41,909 nt of DNA from Lewinellaceae bacterium (GCA_024642625.1 JAHEAU010000002.1:1-41909); one strand, 5' to 3'. Shown: positions 17,119 to 25,592, counted from the first letter of the stretch. Numbers and translations: made by a program. Notes: generated by a model not told the origin, from the letters alone.

Positions 17119-17136
17119 GTACCCGAAAAGGTAATT
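17119..17136. promoter_or_regulatory. Repeated GTACCCGAA..GGTAAT motif, copy 2
   Basis: GTACCCGAAAAGGTAATT is a near copy of the motif at 16413-16431 and lies 14 bases after the regulator stop codon, about 180 bases before the first exported-protein gene. Inverted arms TACC/GGTA flank CGAAAA. It is a candidate operator or a short hairpin. Confidence 0.4.
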
Positions 17137-17311
17137 GCGGTGCCCATTTTTACCCCCCATCTTTATCACAGAATTTCGATGTAAAGCTCTTCGAAAATTC
17201 TATTGTCTAAAGTTTCTTACGGACAACAAATTCGACCTACAGTTGCAGACGGCACTTTGTAGTCTTACAGTTCTGTTTGTCATTAAAAACTATTTAGAAA
17301 ACTCATCCACT

Positions 17312-17926
17312 ATGAAAAATGTCTTGAAATTCATCACTCTCCTAAATCTAATTGTCCTATTGAACGTGAACCTTGTTTGGACTCAAAACTTGGTGCCAAA
17401 TCCTCAATTTGAAATAAACCGTACGAGTCCCGCAGGCTATTTGTTCAATAACCCACAGATGGAATGTTACCATTCTGGTTGCCTTGATATGGAAAACCTC
17501 TTTCGCTACTCTCAAGCAGAAAACTGGACACTCTGGCTGTGCACTTTAGCGAATAATGCCTGTGTGATGACTGAATTGGTAAAAACAGCAAGCAATTGCA
17601 TACCAGCGGGGCCCAAAGGGTTGAGTGGCAAAATGATGCATGTTAAAACCACATATAGCGGCATGGGGATAGTGAATTCTGACATTCCGGCAGGAAAGAA
17701 TAAGGTGAAAGTCACTTGCTGGGTGTATGTCGTAAAAGGCAAGATTAATATGGGCTATGGGCCGACTGGTGCATCTGTGGTGAACACCTCCTCCAAAACT
17801 AATTGCAAATGGGAAAAACTAGAAATCACTAAAACAGACTCAAAAAGCTGCAATCAAGTGACGCTGTATGCCGATGCGGCAGATGCCGAATCCTACGTCG
17901 ACGCCGTTTCCGTTATAGTCTTCTAA
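17312..17926 (+). CDS. Exported protein, jelly-roll (carbohydrate-binding-like) fold suspected
   Basis: A 204-residue secreted protein. The ATG at 17312 starts a signal peptide (MKNVLKFITLLNLIVLLNVN, cleavage near VWTQ); the frame is open further upstream to 17135, but without signal features. The mature protein begins NLVPNPQFEI, typical of galactose-binding jelly-roll (CBM-like) domains in Bacteroidota, and ends with VTLYADAADAESYVDAVSVIVF, the usual last strands of such domains. About seven cysteines could form disulfides. It is the first of five exported proteins after the two-component genes, 206 bases beyond the regulator. Function unknown; sugar binding is a guess from fold features. 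Confidence 0.65.
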   Translation: MKNVLKFITLLNLIVLLNVNLVWTQNLVPNPQFEINRTSPAGYLFNNPQMECYHSGCLDMENLFRYSQAENWTLWLCTLANNACVMTELVKTASNCIPAGPKGLSGKMMHVKTTYSGMGIVNSDIPAGKNKVKVTCWVYVVKGKINMGYGPTGASVVNTSSKTNCKWEKLEITKTDSKSCNQVTLYADAADAESYVDAVSVIVF

Positions 17927-17936
17927 ATAAACAATA

Positions 17937-18788
17937 ATGAAAATTATAAAAACGGTAATGGCAGCTATGATGGTAATGTTTCCATTTATTGCCACTTTTA
18001 TCCACGCTCAGGGCTCGCCAGACAGCCGTATCTGCAATTGTTTTGCGGAGCCTGTACCAGATAATTTCATGCGTAGCGCAAAGGCATTTTATGGAAGTGT
18101 CGGCCTTGCTCTCAGCCCGAATATCGTATTGCCACCACAGCAAATGCAGCCAGTGAAATTTGTGCTTCCGGTCATCCACTCAAAACAAAGCTGTAGTTCA
18201 TGGTACAGTATCTACATCACAGATGAGGGTAACCGGAAGGTCTATGAGGCGGCTGGTGCAAACAATGAAATCACCTACACATTTCCTGATTGTGGTAAAA
18301 CCTACACTGTGATGCTGATGGCCTATAGCAAGTCCATCAAAGGTGGTGATGGCAATTGTTCGAGACGACTGAACATCACGGTCAAACCAAAGTGCAACAC
18401 CGCTACTTGCGGGTGTGAAGGAACCGGAAAAAGCGCCCCCTACTCTCTCAGTGGTGAGGTACAATGTAAAGAGCGGGCAGGTGATGAATTCAAATACCTA
18501 TTGAGGTTTGATATTGTCAACAAGTCCGATTGCATCCTAGATATCCAGGCTATTACCATTTTTAATCGGGTAATTGAAGTGCCGCCTTATAGTTTAGCAC
18601 CAAAATCCAATCTGAACGGTGTAACCCTTGGTTTTTCCGCTCCGTCAGGCCTTCCAATCACGGAAACAAAAGCGAAAGTATTGATCAAGTATAGCTTGAA
18701 CGGAAGGCGGTGCAGTGATACGTCGGAGTTGCCTTACAAGCATTGCTTCAATACAAATTTTAACCTGCCAAATCGAAATGGCTTTTAA
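17937..18788 (+). CDS. Cysteine-rich exported protein, unknown family
   Basis: A 283-residue protein with a signal peptide (MKIIKTVMAAMMVMFPFIA, cleavage near IHAQ). The mature part is rich in cysteine (about 14, including CNCF, CNTATCGCEG and RRCSD), suggesting several disulfides outside the cytoplasm. It may contain two immunoglobulin-like halves: the first with CSSWYSIYITDEGN and YTFPDCGKTYTVMLMAYSKS, the second with EFKYLLRFDIVNKSDCILDI. No family was recognised and no T9SS domain is present. It lies 10 bases after the previous gene, so it is in the same operon. Confidence 0.7.
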   Translation: MKIIKTVMAAMMVMFPFIATFIHAQGSPDSRICNCFAEPVPDNFMRSAKAFYGSVGLALSPNIVLPPQQMQPVKFVLPVIHSKQSCSSWYSIYITDEGNRKVYEAAGANNEITYTFPDCGKTYTVMLMAYSKSIKGGDGNCSRRLNITVKPKCNTATCGCEGTGKSAPYSLSGEVQCKERAGDEFKYLLRFDIVNKSDCILDIQAITIFNRVIEVPPYSLAPKSNLNGVTLGFSAPSGLPITETKAKVLIKYSLNGRRCSDTSELPYKHCFNTNFNLPNRNGF

Positions 18789-18795
18789 CCAAATC

Positions 18796-18816
18796 GTGGT
18801 CAAATCTTGACCACGA
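18796..18816. repeat. Perfect hairpin between exported-protein genes
   Basis: CGTGGTCAA and TTGACCACG are perfect 9-base arms around ATC in the 46-base gap between two exported-protein genes. It is followed by A residues, not T residues, so it is not a standard rightward terminator. It may be an operator or an mRNA processing or stability element. Confidence 0.5.
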
Positions 18817-18834
18817 AAAATAAACTTTACAACT

Positions 18835-19920
18835 ATGAAAAGTATGACCCTGATTCGTACAGTATGCCTGGTTCTGACAATCCTCTTTTTTACCCAGCCT
18901 GTATTTTCACAAAATCAACCGACAACAAAAACGAGCAAGCCAGTCAAGGCGTCGGAAGATTTAAATAGAAAATCGGAGGAACTTAATAGGAACTCTGACG
19001 CCATTAATCAGCAGACCCAGCAAACGTCAGCAAACATGCAAGCCACTGCTAATAACGTTAAGGCCATCATTAAGGTTTTCGAACCCATTTTGCGTTTACG
19101 ACTAAAAAAACAAGGGACCACTGCATCCGATGAAGGAAATTCAGGACAAAATGACCAAGCAACATGGCCGACGGAAAACACAGACCAACAACCCCAACAC
19201 GAAGGCGAACAGGATCAGTCAGGGAGTGTTGATTACACCTCTGAAGGAAACTCACAGAATATGGGGAGCCAAGAGGTTTATGCGGAAGATATTCTCGCCG
19301 GCATTCCCATTGTCGCTACTGAGGCTGCTTATAATACTGACGGGACAGCCAACCTCGGCAATCAGAACAACCAGAAATACGGCTGCTATTTGGATATCAA
19401 ACAGGGTGGGATTCTGGATGAAGTAGATGCCTCCAGTCAAACCAGGGCAGTAGACATCATTTTTACTGCTACCGACTATTATGGCTCGGCACCTATGTAT
19501 GCCTTACTTACACCTTCTTATGTCAAAAATGACAATTTCTCAAACTACTTTTTCAGAGGCCCAAAATACAAGGACGCCAACATTCCAGTAAAACAGTGGG
19601 AGAAAGTAAACGAAAGCGAGATTGCTTTGACTAGTCTTACACCTGAGAAATTCGAAAAAATAAAGGACAACAGCCAACTCATGGCCGTGGTCAAACAAGC
19701 TGGTACTTTCAAAGACAAATTTGAAAGCCGCACGAAACTCGACGGCAAGATTCTGGCCATTAAAACAGAAATGGGAGACAGGACCGCCTATGGTTTAATC
19801 TATATCGTTTCGCATTATGGCACAACGGGTGAAAATGGCTACTTGAAAATAAAACTCAAAGTCACAGGTTTCGATGCGAATGGAGACGGGAATGCTGACA
19901 GCTATCTCTATTCAAATTAA
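18835..19920 (+). CDS. Exported protein with coiled-coil N-terminus, unknown family
   Basis: A 361-residue exported protein with a signal peptide (SMTLIRTVCLVLTILFFTQ, cleavage near VFSQ). Residues ~38-80 are a probable coiled coil (KASEDLNRKSEELNRNSDAI then QQTQQTSANMQATANNVKAI). A low-complexity acidic/Gln-rich linker (~95-145) follows, then a folded C-terminal domain of ~210 residues with DILAGIPIVATEAAYN, YYGSAPMYALLTPSYV and FDANGDGNADSYLY. The last phrase resembles a calcium-binding DxNxDGxxD loop. I recognise no named family. It belongs to the exported-protein cluster. Confidence 0.65.
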   Translation: MKSMTLIRTVCLVLTILFFTQPVFSQNQPTTKTSKPVKASEDLNRKSEELNRNSDAINQQTQQTSANMQATANNVKAIIKVFEPILRLRLKKQGTTASDEGNSGQNDQATWPTENTDQQPQHEGEQDQSGSVDYTSEGNSQNMGSQEVYAEDILAGIPIVATEAAYNTDGTANLGNQNNQKYGCYLDIKQGGILDEVDASSQTRAVDIIFTATDYYGSAPMYALLTPSYVKNDNFSNYFFRGPKYKDANIPVKQWEKVNESEIALTSLTPEKFEKIKDNSQLMAVVKQAGTFKDKFESRTKLDGKILAIKTEMGDRTAYGLIYIVSHYGTTGENGYLKIKLKVTGFDANGDGNADSYLYSN

Positions 19921-19974
19921 CCCGATTACATCTATCTAAATGAGTTTATCAATTTATCAAAAACACAAATCATC

Positions 19975-20847
19975 ATGAAAAGCAGTTCAATTTCAGCAGC
20001 CAAAGCCTTCTTAATTCTTGCAATCAGTTTTACTTTTTCAGCCCAAGTTGTTGTTGCTTCAACCATAGAAGTTGTCATTTCAACGGGTGGAGATGATTTG
20101 CGCGGCAATGGCAATGGTGCCTATATAACGGTCAATTTTGCGGATGGGACGGCCTCCCCTGAATATGCCTTGGGAGGCGGTTTTGCTAATAACACCACAA
20201 TAACAAAAACGATCAATTTAGTACCAACTATTACAGATTTGAATCAAATAAAAAATATTGTAATGCGTCACAAAGGGAATCCTCGTCCTGGATTTCCAGC
20301 TGATTCTTATGACAAATGGGACTTAAAAGCATTACAAATCAGTGTTGTAATCAACGGTGCCAAGCAAATACTTATCAACGAATCGGGTAATCCTTTGGTT
20401 CGATTTACAGACAAGTTGCGGAGCAGAATATTTACACCTAAAGGTGTTCAGCCAAAGACTTCCACATTGAAGGTCTTTTTGAATACGGGTTCTGATGACT
20501 TGCGTGGCGGCAATAATGCTTACATGACCGTCAATTATACCAATGGAACGACGTCAAATGAATTTGATTTGGGCGGCGGTTTTGGTCAAAATTCCGTGAG
20601 AACAATACCTGTAAATTTGGGCAAAGAATTGACTACTATTTCTGAAATCAAAAGCATCACCATCCGTCACAACGGTAATCCGCGCTCTGGAAATCCATTC
20701 GACAGCTATGAAAACTGGGATTTACAATCCATCCGTGCCGCCCTCATTTATCCTGATGGCGTGGAACGCAATGTGATCAATCTGAGTGGAAATCCACTGG
20801 TCAGGTACACTGGTGATATGCGTACTAAAACATGGCCTCGAGGATGA
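19975..20847 (+). CDS. Exported protein with two tandem PLAT-like repeats
   Basis: A 290-residue protein with a signal peptide (ending near AQVVVAS) and two homologous ~115-residue repeats. Repeat 1 starts STIEVVISTGGDDLRGNGNG and repeat 2 STLKVFLNTGSDDLRGGNNA. Each continues with a GGGF element, then IVMRHKGNPRPGFPADSYDK or ITIRHNGNPRSGNPFDSYEN followed by WDL, and ends in SGNPLVRFT/SGNPLVRYT. The TGxDDLRGxN opening and the WDL element resemble PLAT/LH2-like beta-sandwich domains, which often bind lipids or calcium; that assignment is tentative. The gene is fourth in the exported-protein cluster, 54 bases after its predecessor. Confidence 0.65.
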   Translation: MKSSSISAAKAFLILAISFTFSAQVVVASTIEVVISTGGDDLRGNGNGAYITVNFADGTASPEYALGGGFANNTTITKTINLVPTITDLNQIKNIVMRHKGNPRPGFPADSYDKWDLKALQISVVINGAKQILINESGNPLVRFTDKLRSRIFTPKGVQPKTSTLKVFLNTGSDDLRGGNNAYMTVNYTNGTTSNEFDLGGGFGQNSVRTIPVNLGKELTTISEIKSITIRHNGNPRSGNPFDSYENWDLQSIRAALIYPDGVERNVINLSGNPLVRYTGDMRTKTWPRG

Positions 20848-20970
20848 AACTTTTATCAAAGATGCTAACCCTTGAAGTACAAACAGATCAATACTTCATA
20901 CTCCGAAGCTACAAGTAAAATTTTGAAACAACCAGCATTGATTATTACTATTCGCTACAAAACAATAAAC

Positions 20971-23931
20971 ATGAAACTCTTCCAATTCACGGTGAATATG
21001 TGCGCCCTATGGTGTATGCTTTTCATATTTAGTCCTCAAGCCCACGCAGATATCTGGCGGATCATGCCCGGCCAAGCGAATGATATTGCCATAGGAGCAA
21101 ATGGTCAAATTTGGGCTATTGGAAATGCGCCTACTGGTGGAGGATTCAATATTGTAAAATGGAACGGAACAACCTGGGAAGCAATTGGTGGAGGGGGTGT
21201 TCGCATTGCTGTGGATCCAAAAGGAATGCCTTGGGTCATAAACAATGGTGGGCAAGTATGGCAATGGAATGGCACAACTTGGGTAGCGAGGACGGCAGCG
21301 GGGGCAGCAACAGATATTGGCATTGGTGCTAATGGCCAAGTGTGGATTGTAACATTATCCAGTACACCTGGTGGCTTTAGACTTCAGAGCTTGATTAACA
21401 ACAGTTGGACTAATATTGACGGGGCTGGCAACCGAATTTCTGTAGGTCCGAATGGCCAACCCTGGATAGTGAACAGCAGTGGCCAAATTTACGAACGAAT
21501 AAATGGAAGATGGGATGAAAAAACTGGTTCAGCTACTGACATTAGCGTTGGTGCGAATGGCGTTGTCTGGGTCATTGGCCGAAATGCAGTAGGGGGTAGC
21601 TTCGGTGTACACAGATGGGATGGGAATTCCAACTGGAATACTGTAGATGGAGGAGGCACACAGATTGCCGTTGACCATTTTGGGCGGCCAATTATCACCA
21701 ACCATTTGAAAGAGATTTACAGGAGGGAATATACCCCGACTACTTTGAGTGCAACACCAAGGGTGATTGCAATGAACATGGATTACTATGCAGCAGGACG
21801 TATATCAGCTATTTGCGTTAATCCCAGTAACCCAAACCACGTTATTGTTTCTGGCGAAACAGGTGGGCTTTTTGAAACGACCAATGCCAGAAGCACTACC
21901 CGGAGTTGGACTCATCTGAGAGATTTCGATGAATTCAGTGTAACCGATATACTTATTTTGCCACTTTCGGACGGTGGGTCAGAGGTCTATGTGACTTGCT
22001 CGGATTCATATAAAAACCCCGCTACCCCAACACCACTTATTTATATGCGAAGCGCCAGCGGAGGTAGAAGTTGGACACGGGTTGGATTTTCCGCCAGCAC
22101 CAATATTGCAAAAGAAATAAGGTCAGCCTATCGTCTGGTAAAAAGCAAAACAGATAATACGATTTACGCCGCTGGAAAATTTGGTATCTTTCAAAAACCT
22201 GAAGGGAGTGCAATTTGGAGTAGACTCGGCATGCCCCCAGGTTCAGGTGTAACCGCATTGGAAGCCATGTCAGATGGTACCTTGATAGTTGGAGTAGAAA
22301 GTGGCCTTTCAAGTGGTGTTTACTATTCTCCTGACAATGGGACGCATTGGCATCCTGCTGTCTGCCCTTCGCCACTCCCCAGCTTCAGAAATTCCATTAC
22401 ACAGCGGTTTGCTCTTAAAGCAGATGCTTCCGGTCAAATCGTTATGTTATCCAAATATACGGGTAGTGGTGTACAGCTTTTCGGGTCTGTAGACTATGGG
22501 CGCAGCTGGACTGCATTTAGAAATCAGTGGGGAACGGGATGGGTCGCATCTAGAATACCAGGAGGAGGTGCAGGAGGTTTCGAAAGTATTTTACCCGTAT
22601 TCAATACAAGTAGGAATCGCTTGGAAATTTACGTCTCAAATGCTGAAAATATATTTTATGGATATTCCAGTGGCACAACTGCACAAGCTGCATTGACCAA
22701 TGCATTAAACAACGCCACATTTCCTTGGCAACCTGGCGTAACCTATTCTGGAGGTGTTGGATTCAACGCCGGGCACGAGGATACCCGACAATTGATATTT
22801 TTGGAAGGGACACCCCGAAAAATGGGAATTACTTCGGATGGGGGTATAAGCTTTCAAAATATAACTAGCGACAATCCAGAAACCTTTCCTTGGGTACTTG
22901 AAAACTCCAACACGGGGCTGAATGCCCTTCAAGCTTACAATGTAACCGGCAGTGGACGGGAGCTTTATTTTGGCACCCAGGACAATTCTTACGGATATAA
23001 TAGTAACGGCGATGGGAGGGTATGGTCGGCAGGCGGTGGCAAGGAAGGGTATGTCTTGAACCGTCAGGGAGTTGGCTATGATAATCCATGGACTTTGTAT
23101 GGACTCCAGGCAAATTTTGGAAAAATGACTGGTAATTTCATAGACGTAAACGATTGCTCACCAGCAGGCAGTCCGGGAAGATGGAATGCACCAACAGGCC
23201 CTGGCCGTGGAATTCCAATTTGGTTTGGAGCTGGAATTTACATTCAGGATGATGGCCCAGCTCCTGGTGGAGGTTCTAGCTGGAAAATTACCTATGACAA
23301 TGGTTGCACTTGGAGCAACATGCCAAATTCTACCTTTCCCAGAGGAGCAGGAGAAAAAGCTTTTTTTTCAAGCACTGCCAACAGCCCCTTCAACATGATT
23401 GTGACACTGAATAATAGCGGTACAACAGTTATTGGCCGCTTTGCTAACCCACTGAATACCGATCCAGCCAATACTTGGCAATATCCATCAATGAGCGGGC
23501 TAACCGGTGGCATTGCTGTCGTTGGAAGAGATTTTCTGACTAATCCAGTATTGGCCGTCAACCCTAATGACCCCCAGCACATGATAGCCTGTGAGTCCAG
23601 TACGGGAAAACTTAAAATCATTAGAGCAGGCAGTAGCACATGGACTGAAGTGAGCACATTTACTGCCGCATACGAAGACAGAGGGCGCTATTCTCTAAAA
23701 AGCACAACTGGAAATGTTGGCATTTGGTCAATTGATTTTTCTCCTTACGATCCACAAATCGTACTATTAGGAACAGTGGCAAGAGGGCTTTTTATCTCTC
23801 GTGACGGGGGCAATAATTGGACACGGTTAAATTTTGAAGGCCTCTTTCAACCAACCGACTTTCACTGGAAATCTCCTCAAGAAGTAATTGTTAGCACCAA
23901 TGCACGTGGACTTTTTAGAATTTCATTCTAA
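20971..23931 (+). CDS. Exported tectonin-repeat / Asp-box beta-propeller protein
   Basis: A 986-residue exported protein. The ATG at 20971 opens a signal peptide (MKLFQFTVNMCALWCMLFIF, cleavage near AHAD); an open frame reaches 20872 but is not signal-like. Residues ~28-255 are about six tectonin repeats, with alternating phrases DIAIGANGQIWAIG, RIAVDPKGMPWVIN, DIGIGANGQVWIV, RISVGPNGQPWIVN and DISVGANGVVWVIG. Tectonin propellers are known lectins of innate immunity and of microbes. From ~260 onward there are BNR/sortilin-type Asp-box repeats (SPDNGTHW, SVDYGRSW, TYDNGCTW, SRDGGNNW), probably a second large propeller. It ends GLFRISF with no T9SS domain. It is last in the cluster. Glycan binding is inferred. 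Confidence 0.8.
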   Translation: MKLFQFTVNMCALWCMLFIFSPQAHADIWRIMPGQANDIAIGANGQIWAIGNAPTGGGFNIVKWNGTTWEAIGGGGVRIAVDPKGMPWVINNGGQVWQWNGTTWVARTAAGAATDIGIGANGQVWIVTLSSTPGGFRLQSLINNSWTNIDGAGNRISVGPNGQPWIVNSSGQIYERINGRWDEKTGSATDISVGANGVVWVIGRNAVGGSFGVHRWDGNSNWNTVDGGGTQIAVDHFGRPIITNHLKEIYRREYTPTTLSATPRVIAMNMDYYAAGRISAICVNPSNPNHVIVSGETGGLFETTNARSTTRSWTHLRDFDEFSVTDILILPLSDGGSEVYVTCSDSYKNPATPTPLIYMRSASGGRSWTRVGFSASTNIAKEIRSAYRLVKSKTDNTIYAAGKFGIFQKPEGSAIWSRLGMPPGSGVTALEAMSDGTLIVGVESGLSSGVYYSPDNGTHWHPAVCPSPLPSFRNSITQRFALKADASGQIVMLSKYTGSGVQLFGSVDYGRSWTAFRNQWGTGWVASRIPGGGAGGFESILPVFNTSRNRLEIYVSNAENIFYGYSSGTTAQAALTNALNNATFPWQPGVTYSGGVGFNAGHEDTRQLIFLEGTPRKMGITSDGGISFQNITSDNPETFPWVLENSNTGLNALQAYNVTGSGRELYFGTQDNSYGYNSNGDGRVWSAGGGKEGYVLNRQGVGYDNPWTLYGLQANFGKMTGNFIDVNDCSPAGSPGRWNAPTGPGRGIPIWFGAGIYIQDDGPAPGGGSSWKITYDNGCTWSNMPNSTFPRGAGEKAFFSSTANSPFNMIVTLNNSGTTVIGRFANPLNTDPANTWQYPSMSGLTGGIAVVGRDFLTNPVLAVNPNDPQHMIACESSTGKLKIIRAGSSTWTEVSTFTAAYEDRGRYSLKSTTGNVGIWSIDFSPYDPQIVLLGTVARGLFISRDGGNNWTRLNFEGLFQPTDFHWKSPQEVIVSTNARGLFRISF

Positions 23932-23942
23932 TTCATTCTAAG

Positions 23943-23970
23943 GCCATCACGGAGCATGCCCCGTGATGGC
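23943..23970. terminator. Hairpin between convergent genes
   Basis: GCCATCACGG (23943-23952) and CCGTGATGGC (23961-23970) are perfect 10-base arms with an 8-base loop, lying between the rightward tectonin gene and the leftward hipT gene. T-runs are weak on both strands, but the position suits a bidirectional terminator. Confidence 0.6.
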
Positions 23971-24005
23971 TGTAAAACCCAAATTTAAACTGGCATTAGA
24001 TAAGT

Positions 24006-24950
24006 TCAAATATCCCCTGAAAACAATCGATCATACCGCACCTCCAACAGGTCAATATACTTTTGCTTCATATCCTCCGATAGAAATGATTGCAGAACTA
24101 AACTCATCAACTCTTCTCTTTTATCCCATAAATTTTCCATTTCAACCTTTATGCTCTGCTGAGTTAAACCCATTCTTTCCTTACCATAGTAATCAAATAG
24201 TAGTTTCCTTGATATTTTCTTTTTTTTACCGCCCAGTGGAAGTGCCATTTCTTCCTCGGCGTTCTTCATAGCGATTGTCGAATTGAGCAAATCGTAGGCC
24301 GGGCTTAACTCGATGAGATCATTCCTCATGATCAAGCTGAAATTTTTCAAATGCATATCCTCATTACCTGTAATGAAGCAGAATAGGACTCTTCGAAATA
24401 ATTTACTCTTCTCCAGTTGCGGAAAAGTACAGTTCTGTTCAAGCACCGGAATTAGCTTCTCCATCGACCAATTGTACTTTGTATCCCGATTATTTTCGGT
24501 CAATTGGGCAAAATCTTCAACATGATATTTTTTATTTCTGCTGTACCGATCAAATCGCTTAATAAAATAACTAAAGCTGCCATCCTTTGAATACAGTAAC
24601 CCCGTGAGTGGCACTTCTATTCCGAATATCTTGGCCATCTTCATGGTCAGATCCTCATTTTCAGAGACCTCGGGAAATAGCCCACTTTGTGGTTTTAATA
24701 TAAATGTGCCACCCTGATCTACAATAGTAAAACACTGATCCTTGACAGAAAGAGAAACACTCAACTTGGGTTGCACGCCCTGAATTGACATTCTACCAGC
24801 TCGATCTGCAGCCTCTCGACGTTGTTCAAGTGCAGTAAACGGGAAATCAATCAATGTCGTTAACCGGGAAGACAAGAGATTCAAACCGCGAGAACTATAG
24901 CGGGCATCATCACATGGTTCATAGGTGATGGGACACTTATTCATTTTCAA
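24006..24950 (-). CDS. hipT: HipA-type kinase toxin, HipT-like (short form)
   Basis: A 314-residue Ser/Thr kinase toxin of the HipA C-terminal family. It starts with the short CPITYEPCDD segment typical of free-standing kinase subunits, then MSIQGVQPKLSV (54-65) as the Gly/Ser-rich loop region, Lys86 in FILKPQ for ATP, FIKRFDR, the catalytic loop GNEDMHLKN (195-203) with Asp198 and Asn203, and Asp220 in AYDLL for metal. Classical HipA has ~440 residues because it also contains the N-terminal subdomain, which here is a separate gene. E. coli HipT phosphorylates tryptophanyl-tRNA synthetase; the target here is not known. Its start overlaps the end of hipS by 14 bases. Confidence 0.88.
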   Translation of the reverse strand: MKMNKCPITYEPCDDARYSSRGLNLLSSRLTTLIDFPFTALEQRREAADRAGRMSIQGVQPKLSVSLSVKDQCFTIVDQGGTFILKPQSGLFPEVSENEDLTMKMAKIFGIEVPLTGLLYSKDGSFSYFIKRFDRYSRNKKYHVEDFAQLTENNRDTKYNWSMEKLIPVLEQNCTFPQLEKSKLFRRVLFCFITGNEDMHLKNFSLIMRNDLIELSPAYDLLNSTIAMKNAEEEMALPLGGKKKKISRKLLFDYYGKERMGLTQQSIKVEMENLWDKREELMSLVLQSFLSEDMKQKYIDLLEVRYDRLFSGDI

Positions 24951-25251
24951 TGATTGAAACAGTAACGGCCCCTACCAAATCTGAACCCGTTATAATCAAT
25001 TGGCTAAAGTAGTCGGTCTTGTCAATTTTGTACTTTTTCAGCAAGCCCTCCAATTGAATCCCTTCTGGTAATAAACCATCAAAAAAGGGAGGAAAATGAT
25101 CATAGTTGTATGATTTTTCCGTTCGTGGCATAGTCAAGGATATGGGAGGACCGATATACCCATCGTCATAGTGAAATTCAAAAGAATGGTCTGCTCTTTC
25201 AATGAGTACCCCTGCAATTTCTTCATGCATTTTTACGAGTGCCTTTCGCAT
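24937..25251 (-). CDS. hipS: HipS-like antitoxin (HipA N-terminal subdomain, stand-alone)
   Basis: A 104-residue protein equal to the HipA N-terminal subdomain 1 (Couple_hipA) as a free protein: FHYDDGYIGPPISLTMP, FPPFFDGLLPEG and GSDLVGAVTV are the family landmarks. In the tripartite HipBST system described in E. coli, HipS rather than HipB is the antitoxin that neutralises the kinase. The 5' end overlaps hipB by 29 bases with the ATG at 25251 (or 8 bases with the ATG at 25230), and the 3' end overlaps hipT by 14, so the three genes are translationally coupled. The role is inferred from synteny and domain content. Confidence 0.85.
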   Translation of the reverse strand: MRKALVKMHEEIAGVLIERADHSFEFHYDDGYIGPPISLTMPRTEKSYNYDHFPPFFDGLLPEGIQLEGLLKKYKIDKTDYFSQLIITGSDLVGAVTVSIIENE

Positions 25252-25465
25252 AGATCTCCATTAAAGGGCTGTTGAATTCGATATCGATATTAAGCGCATC
25301 CAGGATGGCAATGATGGTCACCCATCGCATTGTGTTCTTTCCTTTTTCAATGTCATAGACAGCAGTCTTGCCAACACCCGCCAGATCTGCCAATGCCGTC
25401 CGACTTAACCTGGCTTGCTTCCTGTGGAAGTAGACTATCTTATGCAATTCGTATTTTGCCGCCAT
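25223..25465 (-). CDS. hipB: HipB-like XRE family DNA-binding protein
   Basis: An 80-residue helix-turn-helix protein of the XRE type: FHRKQARLSRTALADLAGVG then KTAVYDIEKGKNTMRW, and IIAILDALNIDI. The ATG at 25465 is preferred; a TTG at 25501 would add 12 hydrophobic residues and coincides with the probable -33 element. In HipBST, HipB binds operators and represses the operon, and can strengthen antitoxin action. Three copies of a TTTACTG-N6-CAGTAAA-like palindrome lie around and upstream of its start, one covering the start codon, which supports autoregulation. Confidence 0.85.
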   Translation of the reverse strand: MAAKYELHKIVYFHRKQARLSRTALADLAGVGKTAVYDIEKGKNTMRWVTIIAILDALNIDIEFNSPLMEIYAKGTRKNA

Positions 25466-25474
25466 GGCAGTAAA
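25455..25474. promoter_or_regulatory. HipB operator candidate 1 (over hipB start)
   Basis: TTTGCCG-CCATGG-CAGTAAA: the same 7-6-7 layout as the two upstream palindromes, with two mismatches in the left arm. It covers the hipB ATG (25463-25465) and overlaps the -7 element, so binding would block transcription start. Confidence 0.5.
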
Positions 25475-25501
25475 TATAATCAAACCTTGCAAAATAGTCA
25501 A
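25471..25501 (-). promoter_or_regulatory. Candidate hipBST promoter
   Basis: On the minus strand TTG (25501-25499) is followed after 20 bases by TATATTTA (25478-25471), a 7/8 match to the Bacteroidota -7 consensus. The transcript would start near the hipB ATG, and the -7 element is overlapped by operator site 1. Confidence 0.45.
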
Positions 25502-25525
25502 TAAATTTTACTTTATCTTCACTTT

Positions 25526-25545
25526 TTTACTGCTATAACAGTAAA
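25526..25545. promoter_or_regulatory. HipB operator candidate 2
   Basis: TTTACTG-CTATAA-CAGTAAA has perfect 7-base arms with a 6-base spacer. It lies about 25 bases upstream of the candidate -33 element. Confidence 0.7.
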
Positions 25546-25592
25546 ATCAAAGCATTTGGCAAATAGACCGCTCTTAACCTTCCCTAAAGAAA

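Noticed and set aside
17135-17311. N-terminal extension of the first exported protein to 17135
   Set aside because: The extension has no signal character and overlaps the repeated motif; the ATG at 17312 begins a normal signal peptide.
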